This document shows, in pieces, positions 8,974-17,008 of a DNA stretch of 64,000 nt (its first letter is position 1; each line of letters begins with the position of its first letter). The notes under the pieces were generated by a model. That model was not told the DNA's origin. It saw nothing but the letters and a program-made list of their open reading frames with translations, and ran no database searches. Source of the DNA: an uncultured Saprospiraceae bacterium (GTDB lineage: Bacteria > Bacteroidota > Bacteroidia > Chitinophagales > Saprospiraceae); assembly GCA_938015435.1 (NCBI GenBank), contig CALLPN010000028.1, forward strand, positions 1-64,000. Direction: 5' to 3'. The position numbers and the translations under genes are program-made.

Positions 8974-9821
8974 AAGTAGCAGTAACATCAGCAAGCGGAA
9001 AATTAGGTTCAGCCATAGTCCAGTATTTAATTCAAGAAATAGGGAAAGAAAATGTAATAGGCATAGCACGAACTACAGAAAGAGCCGAGCATCTAGGAGT
9101 AGAAATTAGAAAAGGCGACTATAATAGTCTAGAAGATTTTGATCTAGCATTGCAAGGTGTAGACAAAGTACTGCTCGTTTCTGGTATGGACGAGCCACAA
9201 AAAAGGATTCAACAACATCGTAATGTTATAGAGGCAGCTAAGGCAAATGGTGTTCGAAAGATTGTCTATACTAGCATTGTCGGTGCTGAAGAAAACACTG
9301 CGTTTAGTCCAATAGTAGAAACGAATAGACAAACTGAAAAAGACATTATTAAATCGAGTTTGGATTATGTAATTGGTAGAAATGGGATTTACATTGAGCC
9401 AGATTTAGAATACCTGGATACTTATAAAAAAGAAGGGGAAATAAGAAATTGTGCAGGAGAAGGAAAATGTGCTTATACCTGCCGCCAAGAATTGGGTTAT
9501 GCCTACACCAAAATGTTAGTAGAAGAAAAGCACAAGGGGCAAACATATAACTTAGTTGGTGATGCAATTACTCAAGCTCAATTGGCTGATTTCATCAACC
9601 AAGTTTATGGTACCAAATTAAAGTTCAACTCAGTATCTGAAGAAGATTATTTAGCTGAAAGAAAAGACGAGCTAGGAGATTTTATGGGAACTGTCATTGC
9701 AGGAATATACCAAGGAATTAAAAACGGAGCAAATGATATTTTATCTGACTTCGATAAAGCTGCAGGAAGAGCTCATAAGTCAATTCTTGAAATAGTAAGC
9801 GAATTCAAAAATAAAAACTAA
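8970..9821 (+). CDS. NmrA-like NAD(P)-dependent oxidoreductase
   Basis: This is a 283-residue Rossmann-fold protein of the atypical SDR (NmrA/quinone oxidoreductase QOR2-like) group. The N-terminal nucleotide loop is VTSASGKLGSAIVQYL. ALQGVDKVLLVSGMDEPQK and VRKIVYTSIVGAEE are the typical second and fourth strand regions, and YNLVGDAITQAQLADFINQ lies in the substrate half. The catalytic Tyr of classical SDRs is not obvious, as is normal in NmrA-type members. It overlaps the racemase pseudogene by ATGA, so it belongs to the egtB-egtD transcription unit. A group II intron remnant begins directly after its stop. A quinone or NAD(P) redox role is likely; the substrate is unknown. Confidence 0.87.
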   Translation: MKVAVTSASGKLGSAIVQYLIQEIGKENVIGIARTTERAEHLGVEIRKGDYNSLEDFDLALQGVDKVLLVSGMDEPQKRIQQHRNVIEAAKANGVRKIVYTSIVGAEENTAFSPIVETNRQTEKDIIKSSLDYVIGRNGIYIEPDLEYLDTYKKEGEIRNCAGEGKCAYTCRQELGYAYTKMLVEEKHKGQTYNLVGDAITQAQLADFINQVYGTKLKFNSVSEEDYLAERKDELGDFMGTVIAGIYQGIKNGANDILSDFDKAAGRAHKSILEIVSEFKNKN

Positions 9822-9827
9822 GCTCAA

Positions 9828-9996
9828 TCGATTGGACGGATTCGACAAGAGTTACTAGCCGAGGTGCGCCTCTCACACCACCTAGCATACGGGCCTCGTA
9901 CTAGGCGGTTCATTAAAATCAATACTTTAAATTTTGAGCAATAGTCCATCATGATAATTTACTAACATTCAGTAGCAATGCATGCCAGGCACACAC
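9828..9996 (-). mobile_element. Internally deleted group II intron remnant (both ends present)
   Basis: Read on the minus strand, this 169-base piece begins with GTGTG (the GUGYG-type 5' end) followed by CCTGGCATGCATTGCTACTG. It ends with a domain V-like hairpin (GAACCGCC...TAGGTGGTGTGAG, 9864-9911) and a 3' end CCAATCGAT. The same 5' block and 3' block occur in the larger intron at 12259-13614 (GGCATGCATCGCTACTG and GTGGTGTGAGAGGCGCAC). Everything between the first roughly 40 bases and the last reverse-transcriptase codons has been lost. It lies directly after the stop of the NmrA-like gene. The boundaries rest on comparison of the two copies. Confidence 0.7.
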
Positions 9997-10083
9997 ATTG
10001 CGTAGGATGTCATTCTAGCCTGAAACAGCTCAAAACGACACCTACACAGTAACGTTAACCGTAATAAGGTACGGACAACCCAC

Positions 10084-11058
10084 ATAGTTTACACTTTTAA
10101 AAACTCGATTTTTGCTATAAAAAGCAATAATGGGTTGGAAAGCAAAAAATGCTATGGAACAAAAATTACTATTTATTAAGATGTGGTAGAGCGACAAATA
10201 TACAATGACGGCTCTGTGTGATAGATTTAACATCTCAAGAACTACAGGCCATAAGCTTGTAAAAAGGTTTGTAGAGAAAGGAGGAAACTGTCTAGTCACT
10301 AACTCAAAATCTCCTCTCTCAAATCCTCAAAAAACTAATAAGAAAATAGAATCTTACATACTGAAAATTAGGAGAAAGTATCCTGATTGGGGCGCCAGAA
10401 AATTGAAGGTCTTACTTGAAGAGAGATATCCCAGGAAAAAAATTCCATTCATCCATACTGATAACGGTACTCCATTTGGATGCATGCGTTCGCTAAGACG
10501 ATTCTCTAAGCTCTGTTACTGGCTAATTGACTTGGTTATTACGCCAATATTCTCAGATCCTGCCTCTCCGCAACAAAACGGAAGACATGACCGCATGCAT
10601 AAGGACTTGAAGGCTTACTGTCGCAATAAAATTCAAAAAGCCTTAAGTAAACAGCAAGTTGTAATGGATGACTTTCTTCACGAATACAATAATGTAAGAC
10701 CTCATGAATCTTTGGAAATGAATAAACCTGCAAATGACTATGTGGTGTCAGATAGAAAATATACTGAAAAGAGAATTCCTTTCGTGTACCCTCTTCATTA
10801 TAAAATAATCAAGGAACTTCTAATGGAGCCGCTAGATGAGGAGCTTACAATTGGGCTCTCATTTTTCGTGCCGCTATTGGTCGATAAATAGAAACTGAAG
10901 AAAAAGTTAATAGGATTTGGAATGTATATTATCACGATGTACTTTTAGGATGAATAGATGAAAAAGCAGTTAGAAACAAGGAAACATATTTACATATTTA
11001 TAGAATAAAAGTGTAAACCATGTGGGTTTATAAGTGTAAACTATATGCCTTACTATAC
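10084..11058 (+). mobile_element. IS481-family insertion sequence, degenerate copy 3 (internal deletion)
   Basis: The copy has a left AGTTTACACTTTTAAAA end and the right GTTTACACTTATAAA motif pair followed by CTTACTATAC. The long ORF 10205-10891 is a chimera. It holds the N-terminal HTH and KYPDWGARKLKVLLEERYP, then jumps from KKIP directly to IHTDNGTPFG. Compared with copy 2, this deletes about 330 bases including the first catalytic Asp (WSADYKG). The third catalytic position reads GRHDRMH instead of GRHERMH, so Glu has become Asp. A one-base loss near 10812 (caaggaactt versus caaggtaactt) shifts the C-terminus. A TAG also interrupts the N-terminal part near 10187. The element is certainly inactive. 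Confidence 0.87.
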
Positions 11059-11109
11059 AATCAAAAAACAAATAATCTATCTTACTCAAAATAATTCGTT
11101 AGAAAGAGA

Positions 11110-12249
11110 ATGAAAAGACGACTACTTTATACTATTATCTTACTATTTCTATCAAACATTCAATTAGGAGCTCAAACCGATTCATTACTTTCAAAATTCT
11201 CATATGAATTAGATTATAGATTTAGAACTGAACAAGATTGGGACTCTAAAAAGTCTGATGGAACATTCAGAGAAGATCGAACAAGATTAAGATATAGATT
11301 AAGAACTGGTGTGACTTTTAAAAATGAATGGTATTCCTTAGGGTTTAGAATTAGAACAGGAGATCAAAACAAGCAACAAGATCCTCAATTAACATTAGGG
11401 AAAGGATTTGAAGAGTTTGGCACATTACCAATTGGATTTGAAAAAATATACTTTCAAGGTTTACATTCTGATTTTAAGTATTGGTTAGGAAAAAACTCGT
11501 ATTCATTTGAAAAGAACAACGAACTATTTTGGAGTGACAATGTATTTCCTGAAGGTGTTTTCATAGAACATAAGTTCAAACCAACGAATCAATTAATCGA
11601 AAATATTACACTGAGAGGAAGTCATTATATACTGTCCTCAAATGGCAAGTCAATTTTAAAAGATGCCTACTTTCAAGGAATTCAATCCACGATTCAATTT
11701 AAGAATGAAAGATTCAAATTATTTCCTGCTTTCTATGTTTTAAAGAATATCCCAAACATACCAGATGGAAATCATTCATTTGATATAGATTACTCAATAA
11801 TCCATTTAGGTGCAAAACTTAAAGCAATTAAATCTAAATATTTATTTATTGATTTCGACATTTATCAAAACATTGAAGACTACAGAACAAACGAAAATAT
11901 TTCTGATACATTTTCAGAGGAGCAAACTGGTTACTCAATTGGAGTTCAATATGGAGCTTTAAAACAGACCAAAGATTTTAAGTTTAAAATAACTTACACA
12001 GTATTGCAGAAATATGCAGCCTTAGATTACATGGCTCAAAATGATTGGGCAAGATGGGACTATTCTTCGTTCAACTCACCAGATGGTAGATTAACTAATT
12101 TCAAAGGAATAGAGTTTGTCTTCGGCTACAATATTACTAAGAATATGAATATTACGGCTAAATATTATAACGTAGAGCAAATTATACGAACTGGAGAATT
12201 TGAAGAAACAGGGCAAAGAATTAGATTTGACCTAAATGTAAAAATGTAA
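11110..12249 (+). CDS. Outer-membrane beta-barrel protein (porin/alginate-export-like)
   Basis: The protein has 379 residues, with a signal peptide (LLYTIILLFLSNIQLGAQ) and then amphipathic beta strands to the C-terminus. Strands alternate as in FSYELDYRFRTEQDW, RYRLRTGVTFKNEW, LGFRIRTGD and ITAKYYNVEQ. The chain ends in RIRFDLNVKM, a plausible final barrel strand. The RFRTEQDW opening and the R-rich early strands resemble putative porins and alginate-export-type barrels found in Bacteroidota. It is an isolated gene between IS481 copy 3 and an inverted group II intron that starts about ten bases after its stop. The transported substrate is unknown. Confidence 0.72.
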   Translation: MKRRLLYTIILLFLSNIQLGAQTDSLLSKFSYELDYRFRTEQDWDSKKSDGTFREDRTRLRYRLRTGVTFKNEWYSLGFRIRTGDQNKQQDPQLTLGKGFEEFGTLPIGFEKIYFQGLHSDFKYWLGKNSYSFEKNNELFWSDNVFPEGVFIEHKFKPTNQLIENITLRGSHYILSSNGKSILKDAYFQGIQSTIQFKNERFKLFPAFYVLKNIPNIPDGNHSFDIDYSIIHLGAKLKAIKSKYLFIDFDIYQNIEDYRTNENISDTFSEEQTGYSIGVQYGALKQTKDFKFKITYTVLQKYAALDYMAQNDWARWDYSSFNSPDGRLTNFKGIEFVFGYNITKNMNITAKYYNVEQIIRTGEFEETGQRIRFDLNVKM

Positions 12250-12258
12250 CTACTGACA

Positions 12259-13614
12259 ATCGAGTAGACGGCTCCACCAGCGATAACTGATGGAGTGCGC
12301 CTCTCACACCACCGTACATACGGGTCTCGTTTACGGCGGTTCATTAAATCGAAAATTTGAATTTTGAGTAATAGTCGATCATGGATACATAGCCTTTGCG
12401 CTTAAGTAATAATTCTTTGATAGTAGTGCCAAGTATTCGACTTTGTGCTACTGCCCATCCTCTCATTCTTGTCCTACTGCAAGCATACGCTAGCCCTTTT
12501 TCTACTCCTAGTCTAATGAGGTTCTTGCGCTTCCGTTGAGGCTTCTTCCAATCATGTCAGATACAATATCGCAAACGATCTCTTAGCCATTCATCTACCT
12601 TCTTTAGCTTTGTATAGATACTTGCTAATCGGTAATTATTAATCCATCCTTGATAGATTAATTTAATCGCTTTCACTCGATCCACAAAACAGTAACCTAA
12701 CGTCTTCTTGGTCGATCGCTTGAGCTTCCTCTTAAATCCTAACCAACTACTCTTACTTACTATCAATTGATATTGGCCTTTGCTACCCTTCTTATATATC
12801 GAAGTAAAACATTGTCCTAATTCCTTGAAATTTGATGGTCGTCTTATTCCACTTTTTGATCTATTAATCTGTAAGTCTAGCTTATCTCTGAGAAATAGAT
12901 ACACTTCATTACCAATAGATCTAGCTTCTGATTTTGATCTTGTGTAGATACTAAAATCGTCTGCGTAGCGAATGAAATTACATCCCATATTTTCTAGGCA
13001 TTGATCTAATGCAGACGGTCTTGATATAGTAAAATAAACTATTATTACAAGAACATTTTTTTCAAGAACGTTCACGAAACTATCTGTTTGTAATACGAAA
13101 TCAATATTAGATAGTAATGGACCCAGAGGGCTTCCTTGTGATAGTCCTCTTCGCTGTTTTCGTAGCTTGCCATTTATGAGTATCGGTGCACGTAGCCACT
13201 TACGTATTAAGCGCAGTGTGGTTTCGCATTTTACCTTATCATAAATCAGCTGTAGTATCTTGTAATGTGCTACTTCATCAAAGAAATTACTAAGTTCGAT
13301 ATCTACAATATCGCTATATCCTTTGTTGATATACCAAAGTGATTGTTTCAATGCCTGATCTGCTAGAAGAGCCTTTTGCTATTCTTAGGGCTTAACAATG
13401 ATGTGTTTGCTCACCACAACTCTAATAGCCTCAGTATCAAGTTCCCTATTCGTTAGAACCGACTATTGTAGTCTAGCTTCCTTCAGATCTAAGGTCTCCC
13501 TTAACACCCTTGCGAATTACTAGTACTTCGAGTGATCACACTCGCGTACAAGCGACTTACACCCCTAGAATAATTTGATACCTTTCAGTAGCGATGCATG
13601 CCAAGACCACGCAC
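12259..13614 (-). mobile_element. Group II intron, truncated, with damaged reverse transcriptase
   Basis: On the minus strand the element begins GTGCGTGGTCTTGGCATGCA at 13614 (GUGYG-type 5' end) and carries about 235 bases of ribozyme 5' region. It then enters a reverse-transcriptase frame lacking its N-terminus. It ends with a domain V-like hairpin (GAACCGCCGTA...TACGGTGG, 12295-12342) and domain VI to a 3' end ACTCGAT at 12259. A full-length intron of this type would be about 2 kb or more, so a large internal part, including the rest of domain I and the RT N-terminus, is gone. It lies antisense and immediately 3' of the barrel gene. Splicing ability is doubtful. Confidence 0.78.
12344..13378 (-). 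pseudogene. Group II intron reverse transcriptase/maturase, N-truncated with nonsense codon
   Basis: The frame from 13378 reads QKALLADQALKQSLWYINKG, VDIELSNFFDEVAHYKILQ, GLSQGSPLGPLLSNI, then NFIRYADDFSIY, which holds the polymerase YADD motif. It continues through the maturase thumb (WLRDRLRYCI) to a TGA at 12557-12559. There the family has Trp (…YCIWHDWKKP). After that stop the same frame continues KKPQRKRKNLIRLG to YVSMIDYYSKF and a natural TAA at 12344. Roughly the first 130-150 residues are missing and TAG precedes Gln at 13379. About 31 extra residues lie between LLSNI and LDQCLE. It is inactive as read. Confidence 0.82.
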
Positions 13615-13936
13615 CGTATATGATCATGGCATGCGTTATGATGACAGACTTAGCTTTTGTCGATAGTTGAGATGTAATGCATGACTGAACATTATCGCAG
13701 TAATGCACGCCGATATACTTGATACGTTTTATATCCCCTATTGTCAAAGAATAAGCCAGTATTTAATATGAAGCTTTTTGAAAAATTCCGCTTTTGGAGA
13801 TAACCATTCATGTAATTGCATTTCATTTTGTTCTCAGGTTTTCTTAAATTGAGACTAAAACAAAAAACAAACGAGAATTAAAGTTCGAGATTTTCCAACG
13901 AGTAACGAAAAGTTCTTGAGAATAAAAAACCTTATT
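13615..13936. other. Gene-free interval between group II intron and metalloprotease
   Basis: The interval has no convincing coding frame; the 60-residue minus ORF at 13565-13747 crosses the intron boundary and looks like chance. Its first 25 bases, the 5' exon side of the intron, contain TATGATCATGGCATGC, which resembles the 15615 and 16548 repeats. The rest is A/T-rich and must hold the promoter of the downstream gene, but I could not pick out a clear TAnnTTTG element. Confidence 0.5.
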
Positions 13937-15469
13937 ATGATACACAAAGACCATTTTTTAAAACGTAAAACGTTCTTTTTGACGTTATTTTTATTCTTTA
14001 TTTTTTTTCAATTTTCTTTTTCACAAACTACAGAATTTAATTGTGGAGTAGAAAATACTTCAAGGAGCATAACAGATAAGTTATGGAGCTCCAGGATGAC
14101 TAACAGCACAACAAACGAACTAAAGCCAAATAACGAGTATGTTATTCCTGTAGTAGTTCATATATTTCATTTAGGCGAAGATATTGGTGTAGGAACAAAT
14201 GTGTCATACGCTGATATTAATACCAAAATCGAAGAACTAAATGCAATATTTAGAAAGGATGTAGGAGATGAAGATGGCGTTGACCTTGAAATTTCCTTCT
14301 GTTTGGCTGTAAGAGACCCTGACGGTAATTCAACTGATGGTGTTGTTAGGATTGATGCTTCTGATGTACCAGGATATGCTCAGTATGGCTCTGGTCTAAG
14401 TCCTGCAGCAAGTACTGTGAATATGCGATCAGATAGTAATTGGCCCAATACAGATTACATGAATATTTGGATCATGCATAAGGTCAGCTATCCTACTGCC
14501 ATGAATCCAGAAGCTGCGGGTACATCAAGTGTACCAACACCAGCAGGTATTACGGTTGCATTTGATAATCCTAGTGGTATCTACGCACATGAAGCAGCAC
14601 ATTGGCTGATGATAAGGCATACATTTGCTGGTGACAAAATTAATGGTGTAATTATATGCCCTCCGAACGACAATCCTTATACAGATGGAGATGCCGTATG
14701 TGATACTCAACCTCACAAGAGAAATCATAATAGTGCAACTCATTGTAGTTATAATAACCTAAATGATTGCAATTATCCTGTAATATGGGAAAATTCTTAT
14801 CGTAATTACATGAGTTATTTTGGAACTTATGGACGATTTACCCAAGGTCAAAAAGAAAGAATGCATTTTTCGTTAGAAGAAAATCCATATCTCAATCCAA
14901 TATTATCTTCATTAGGATGTACCCCAGTAGTAGAAGATTGTCTTGAAGTAGAAATACATGATCTTTATTGCATCAATCAGGGTACTAGTAATCCAGCTGA
15001 TGATTATTGGCACTTTACCATGACCGTCACTGATAATTCTGGTGAGGGAGTATATTGGACTACAAGTGGTGAAGTTCTTGAAAATGGTCCATACGGAACT
15101 GTAAAATGGGCATGGCCAGCTGGTGGAAATATTATTGATAATCCGTGTTATACTTTTACAGTATTTGATGCGTATAATCAGGCATGTAGAACAGAAGTAA
15201 CCGTATGTGCTCCCTCTGATTGTTCAGGTAGTGCAATTCTTTATCCCAATCCTGTGCATGATGTTCTGAGTGTCAAGGGGTCGAACGGTATTGTTAAAAT
15301 CACGGTATTGGATGCCTTTGGTGAATTTCAGTTTGCTAGCAAACCAGGCTTTCAAGAAGATACCATCTATAGATTACCTATACATCAACTTCAAGCAGGA
15401 TTTTACTTTATCAAATTGCATTTAGAAAACGGTATAGTATTCACAGAACGTATTTTAAAACTGAAATAG
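13937..15469 (+). CDS. M43 (pappalysin-like) zinc metalloprotease with T9SS sorting domain
   Basis: A secreted protein of about 510 residues. I prefer the ATG at 13937 over the TTG of the ORF track at 13916, because it is followed directly by a good signal peptide (FFLTLFLFFIFFQFSFSQ). The protease domain carries the zinc motif HEAAHWLMIRH near residue 217 and the Met-turn region NYMSYFGTYGRFT, as in cytophagalysin/pappalysin (M43) enzymes. The Gly of the usual HEXXHXXGXXH is replaced by Met. Several Cys pairs follow. The C-terminus has the T9SS signature ILYPNPVHDVLSV and ends ERILKLK. It is probably exported across the outer membrane to degrade extracellular protein. It has no obvious operon partner. 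Confidence 0.85.
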   Translation: MIHKDHFLKRKTFFLTLFLFFIFFQFSFSQTTEFNCGVENTSRSITDKLWSSRMTNSTTNELKPNNEYVIPVVVHIFHLGEDIGVGTNVSYADINTKIEELNAIFRKDVGDEDGVDLEISFCLAVRDPDGNSTDGVVRIDASDVPGYAQYGSGLSPAASTVNMRSDSNWPNTDYMNIWIMHKVSYPTAMNPEAAGTSSVPTPAGITVAFDNPSGIYAHEAAHWLMIRHTFAGDKINGVIICPPNDNPYTDGDAVCDTQPHKRNHNSATHCSYNNLNDCNYPVIWENSYRNYMSYFGTYGRFTQGQKERMHFSLEENPYLNPILSSLGCTPVVEDCLEVEIHDLYCINQGTSNPADDYWHFTMTVTDNSGEGVYWTTSGEVLENGPYGTVKWAWPAGGNIIDNPCYTFTVFDAYNQACRTEVTVCAPSDCSGSAILYPNPVHDVLSVKGSNGIVKITVLDAFGEFQFASKPGFQEDTIYRLPIHQLQAGFYFIKLHLENGIVFTERILKLK

Positions 15470-15614
15470 TTTTACTGTTTCAAAAAGACAAATACTGATA
15501 CTCAAAACGGTAGTTATTACCATTAACTATGTGATGTAATTTTGATTAATTGGTTAAAGAATTGTTTAACTACCGTAACAAGATGTAATTGTGATAGAAA
15601 AAGGCGGAGATATA

Positions 15615-15665
15615 ACACCGGATGATCATGTCATGCACTATTTAGTCCCAATCTGCTCAGTTAGC
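15615..15665 (+). repeat. Intergenic direct repeat, copy 1
   Basis: A block of about 46 bases beginning ACACCGGATGATCATGTCAT and ending AATCTGCT recurs at 16548-16598 with only a few changes. The copies lie upstream of the lipoprotein gene and just after its stop, so they bracket it. The TGATCATG core is palindromic. Confidence 0.7.
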
Positions 15666-15692
15666 AAAGTGGTATTTATTGGATAACTTAGC

Positions 15693-16538
15693 ATGAAGTT
15701 GAAAACCCTAATATCCTGCTTATTATTAATTGCACTAGTAGTGTCTGGTTGTAAAAACTGCATAGAAATTCCTACGCATGATATGGGATATGAATTTGAC
15801 TATAAACATATAGATTATGAGAATTATGATAATTGTGTCGATCGAAATTTATTACTTCAAATTCAAGATTTAGACGGAATAATTAACCCTGAACTAATTT
15901 GCTCATTTAATTCAGCTTTTGGCAAGGATGTATTCAGAGTCTATTATGTGGAATCTAATACAGCGAAAAATAGTATTAATTCTTTAGTGGTTACAGATTA
16001 TATTTCTGATCGCATTATTGATTACTACAACTTTATTTCCGATAGCGTTTTTCTAGATGTGCTGTATGATAAATCAGAGCCATTAAAGGATAAAGGCATA
16101 GTGTTTAATTTTATTAAGAAAGAGGTAAATGGCCGTGGCATTATTTCTGGTTTCAATAAAACGATAAATCAGAATGGTCAATTTGGAGAAAGTGAAATAT
16201 GGGACAGTAACAAATTTACCTTTCAATTACTAACAACCTTAATGAAGCACTCAGGAGAATATATACATAAGGCAGATAGTTTTGATATTATACTAGAATT
16301 GAAAGATGGGATTGAAAGAAATAATTATGCATATAAACTAAGTTTACAAACCCCAAAACAATGCAAAATAACTTATATGAACCTGAAAGGTGTTGTGGAG
16401 GATAGAATGTATATACTTGACTCAATTGATTCAAAATCCATTCTAATTACAAATGATACTCTTGAATTGGTACTAGAACTTAACAATGAGGAGTGTGGTG
16501 ATATAGATTATCAAACTATTGAAATGATGAAAAAGTAA
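15693..16538 (+). CDS. Lipoprotein of unknown function
   Basis: A 281-residue protein with a clear lipoprotein signal (LISCLLLIALVVSGC, lipobox VSGC). I do not recognise a family. The mature part is mixed alpha/beta with acidic character and a few scattered cysteines (CKNC after the lipobox, DNCVD, QCKI, EECGD), and there are no metal or catalytic motifs that I can defend. It is bracketed by two copies of a 46-base direct repeat. It precedes a short TPR-like gene on the same strand by about 60 bases. A surface or periplasmic location is the only safe inference. Confidence 0.7.
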   Translation: MKLKTLISCLLLIALVVSGCKNCIEIPTHDMGYEFDYKHIDYENYDNCVDRNLLLQIQDLDGIINPELICSFNSAFGKDVFRVYYVESNTAKNSINSLVVTDYISDRIIDYYNFISDSVFLDVLYDKSEPLKDKGIVFNFIKKEVNGRGIISGFNKTINQNGQFGESEIWDSNKFTFQLLTTLMKHSGEYIHKADSFDIILELKDGIERNNYAYKLSLQTPKQCKITYMNLKGVVEDRMYILDSIDSKSILITNDTLELVLELNNEECGDIDYQTIEMMKK

Positions 16539-16547
16539 CGCAAGAGA

Positions 16548-16598
16548 ACACCGTATGATCATGTCATGCACTCTTTAATGTCAATCTGCTTAGTAGGC
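16548..16598 (+). repeat. Intergenic direct repeat, copy 2
   Basis: ACACCGTATGATCATGTCAT opens this second copy of the 15615 repeat, which is nearly identical through AATCTGCT. It starts ten bases after the stop of the lipoprotein gene and runs into the start of the next one. The 5' exon flank of the group II intron (13615-13660) has a related stretch, CGTATATGATCATGGCATGC. Confidence 0.7.
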
Positions 16599-16599
16599 G

Positions 16600-16905
16600 A
16601 TGAAAAAAATGATAGATAAAGAATTCAAACAAAATATATCTGATTACAGTATAGCAGCCGCATATTACTCTCAGCGGAATACTAATTTGGAAATGGCAAA
16701 AAGACTTCAGGAGTTAGTCATTGATCTAAAAGAGAAACCAAGTGCTTGGACATACCATGAGTATGGAATAACTCTTCAGAAGATGGGAGAAATAAACAAC
16801 GCAATAAACGCGATTGAATATTCTTTGAAGCTTTCGAACGAAAGTAATATTGAGTATTTAATTAAAGAGAACAATACGATTCTTAAAAACCTAAAGGGCA
16901 AGTAA
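16600..16905 (+). CDS. Short helical TPR-like protein
   Basis: This 101-residue, all-helical protein has no signal peptide. Residues of about 20-90 read like one or two TPR hairpins: NLEMAKRLQELVIDLK, then WTYHEYGITLQKMGEINNAI with NAIEYSLKLS. The arrangement recalls the helical C-terminus of some DUF2911-type proteins, so it may be the surviving tail of a longer gene. I see no upstream coding remnant, because the repeat at 16548 lies directly before it. Two Met codons, 16600 and 16609, are possible starts. Function is unknown; a protein-interaction role is a guess. Confidence 0.5.
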   Translation: MKKMIDKEFKQNISDYSIAAAYYSQRNTNLEMAKRLQELVIDLKEKPSAWTYHEYGITLQKMGEINNAINAIEYSLKLSNESNIEYLIKENNTILKNLKGK

Positions 16906-17008
16906 CGATTGGCAACATTAGAGATGCGAGATCGCCAATAAAACTTAAAAACCAAATTAAACCCTTTACTTTCTAAGTAGTCTAATCATTGTAATAAAAT
17001 AGAAATTA

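Noticed and set aside
10205-10891. 228-residue ORF as an intact transposase
   Set aside because: Alignment with copy 2 shows loss of the first catalytic Asp region, a Glu-to-Asp change and a 3' frameshift.
13565-13747. 60-residue minus-strand ORF
   Set aside because: It crosses the 5' end of the group II intron and matches no family; probably chance within ribozyme and flank sequence.
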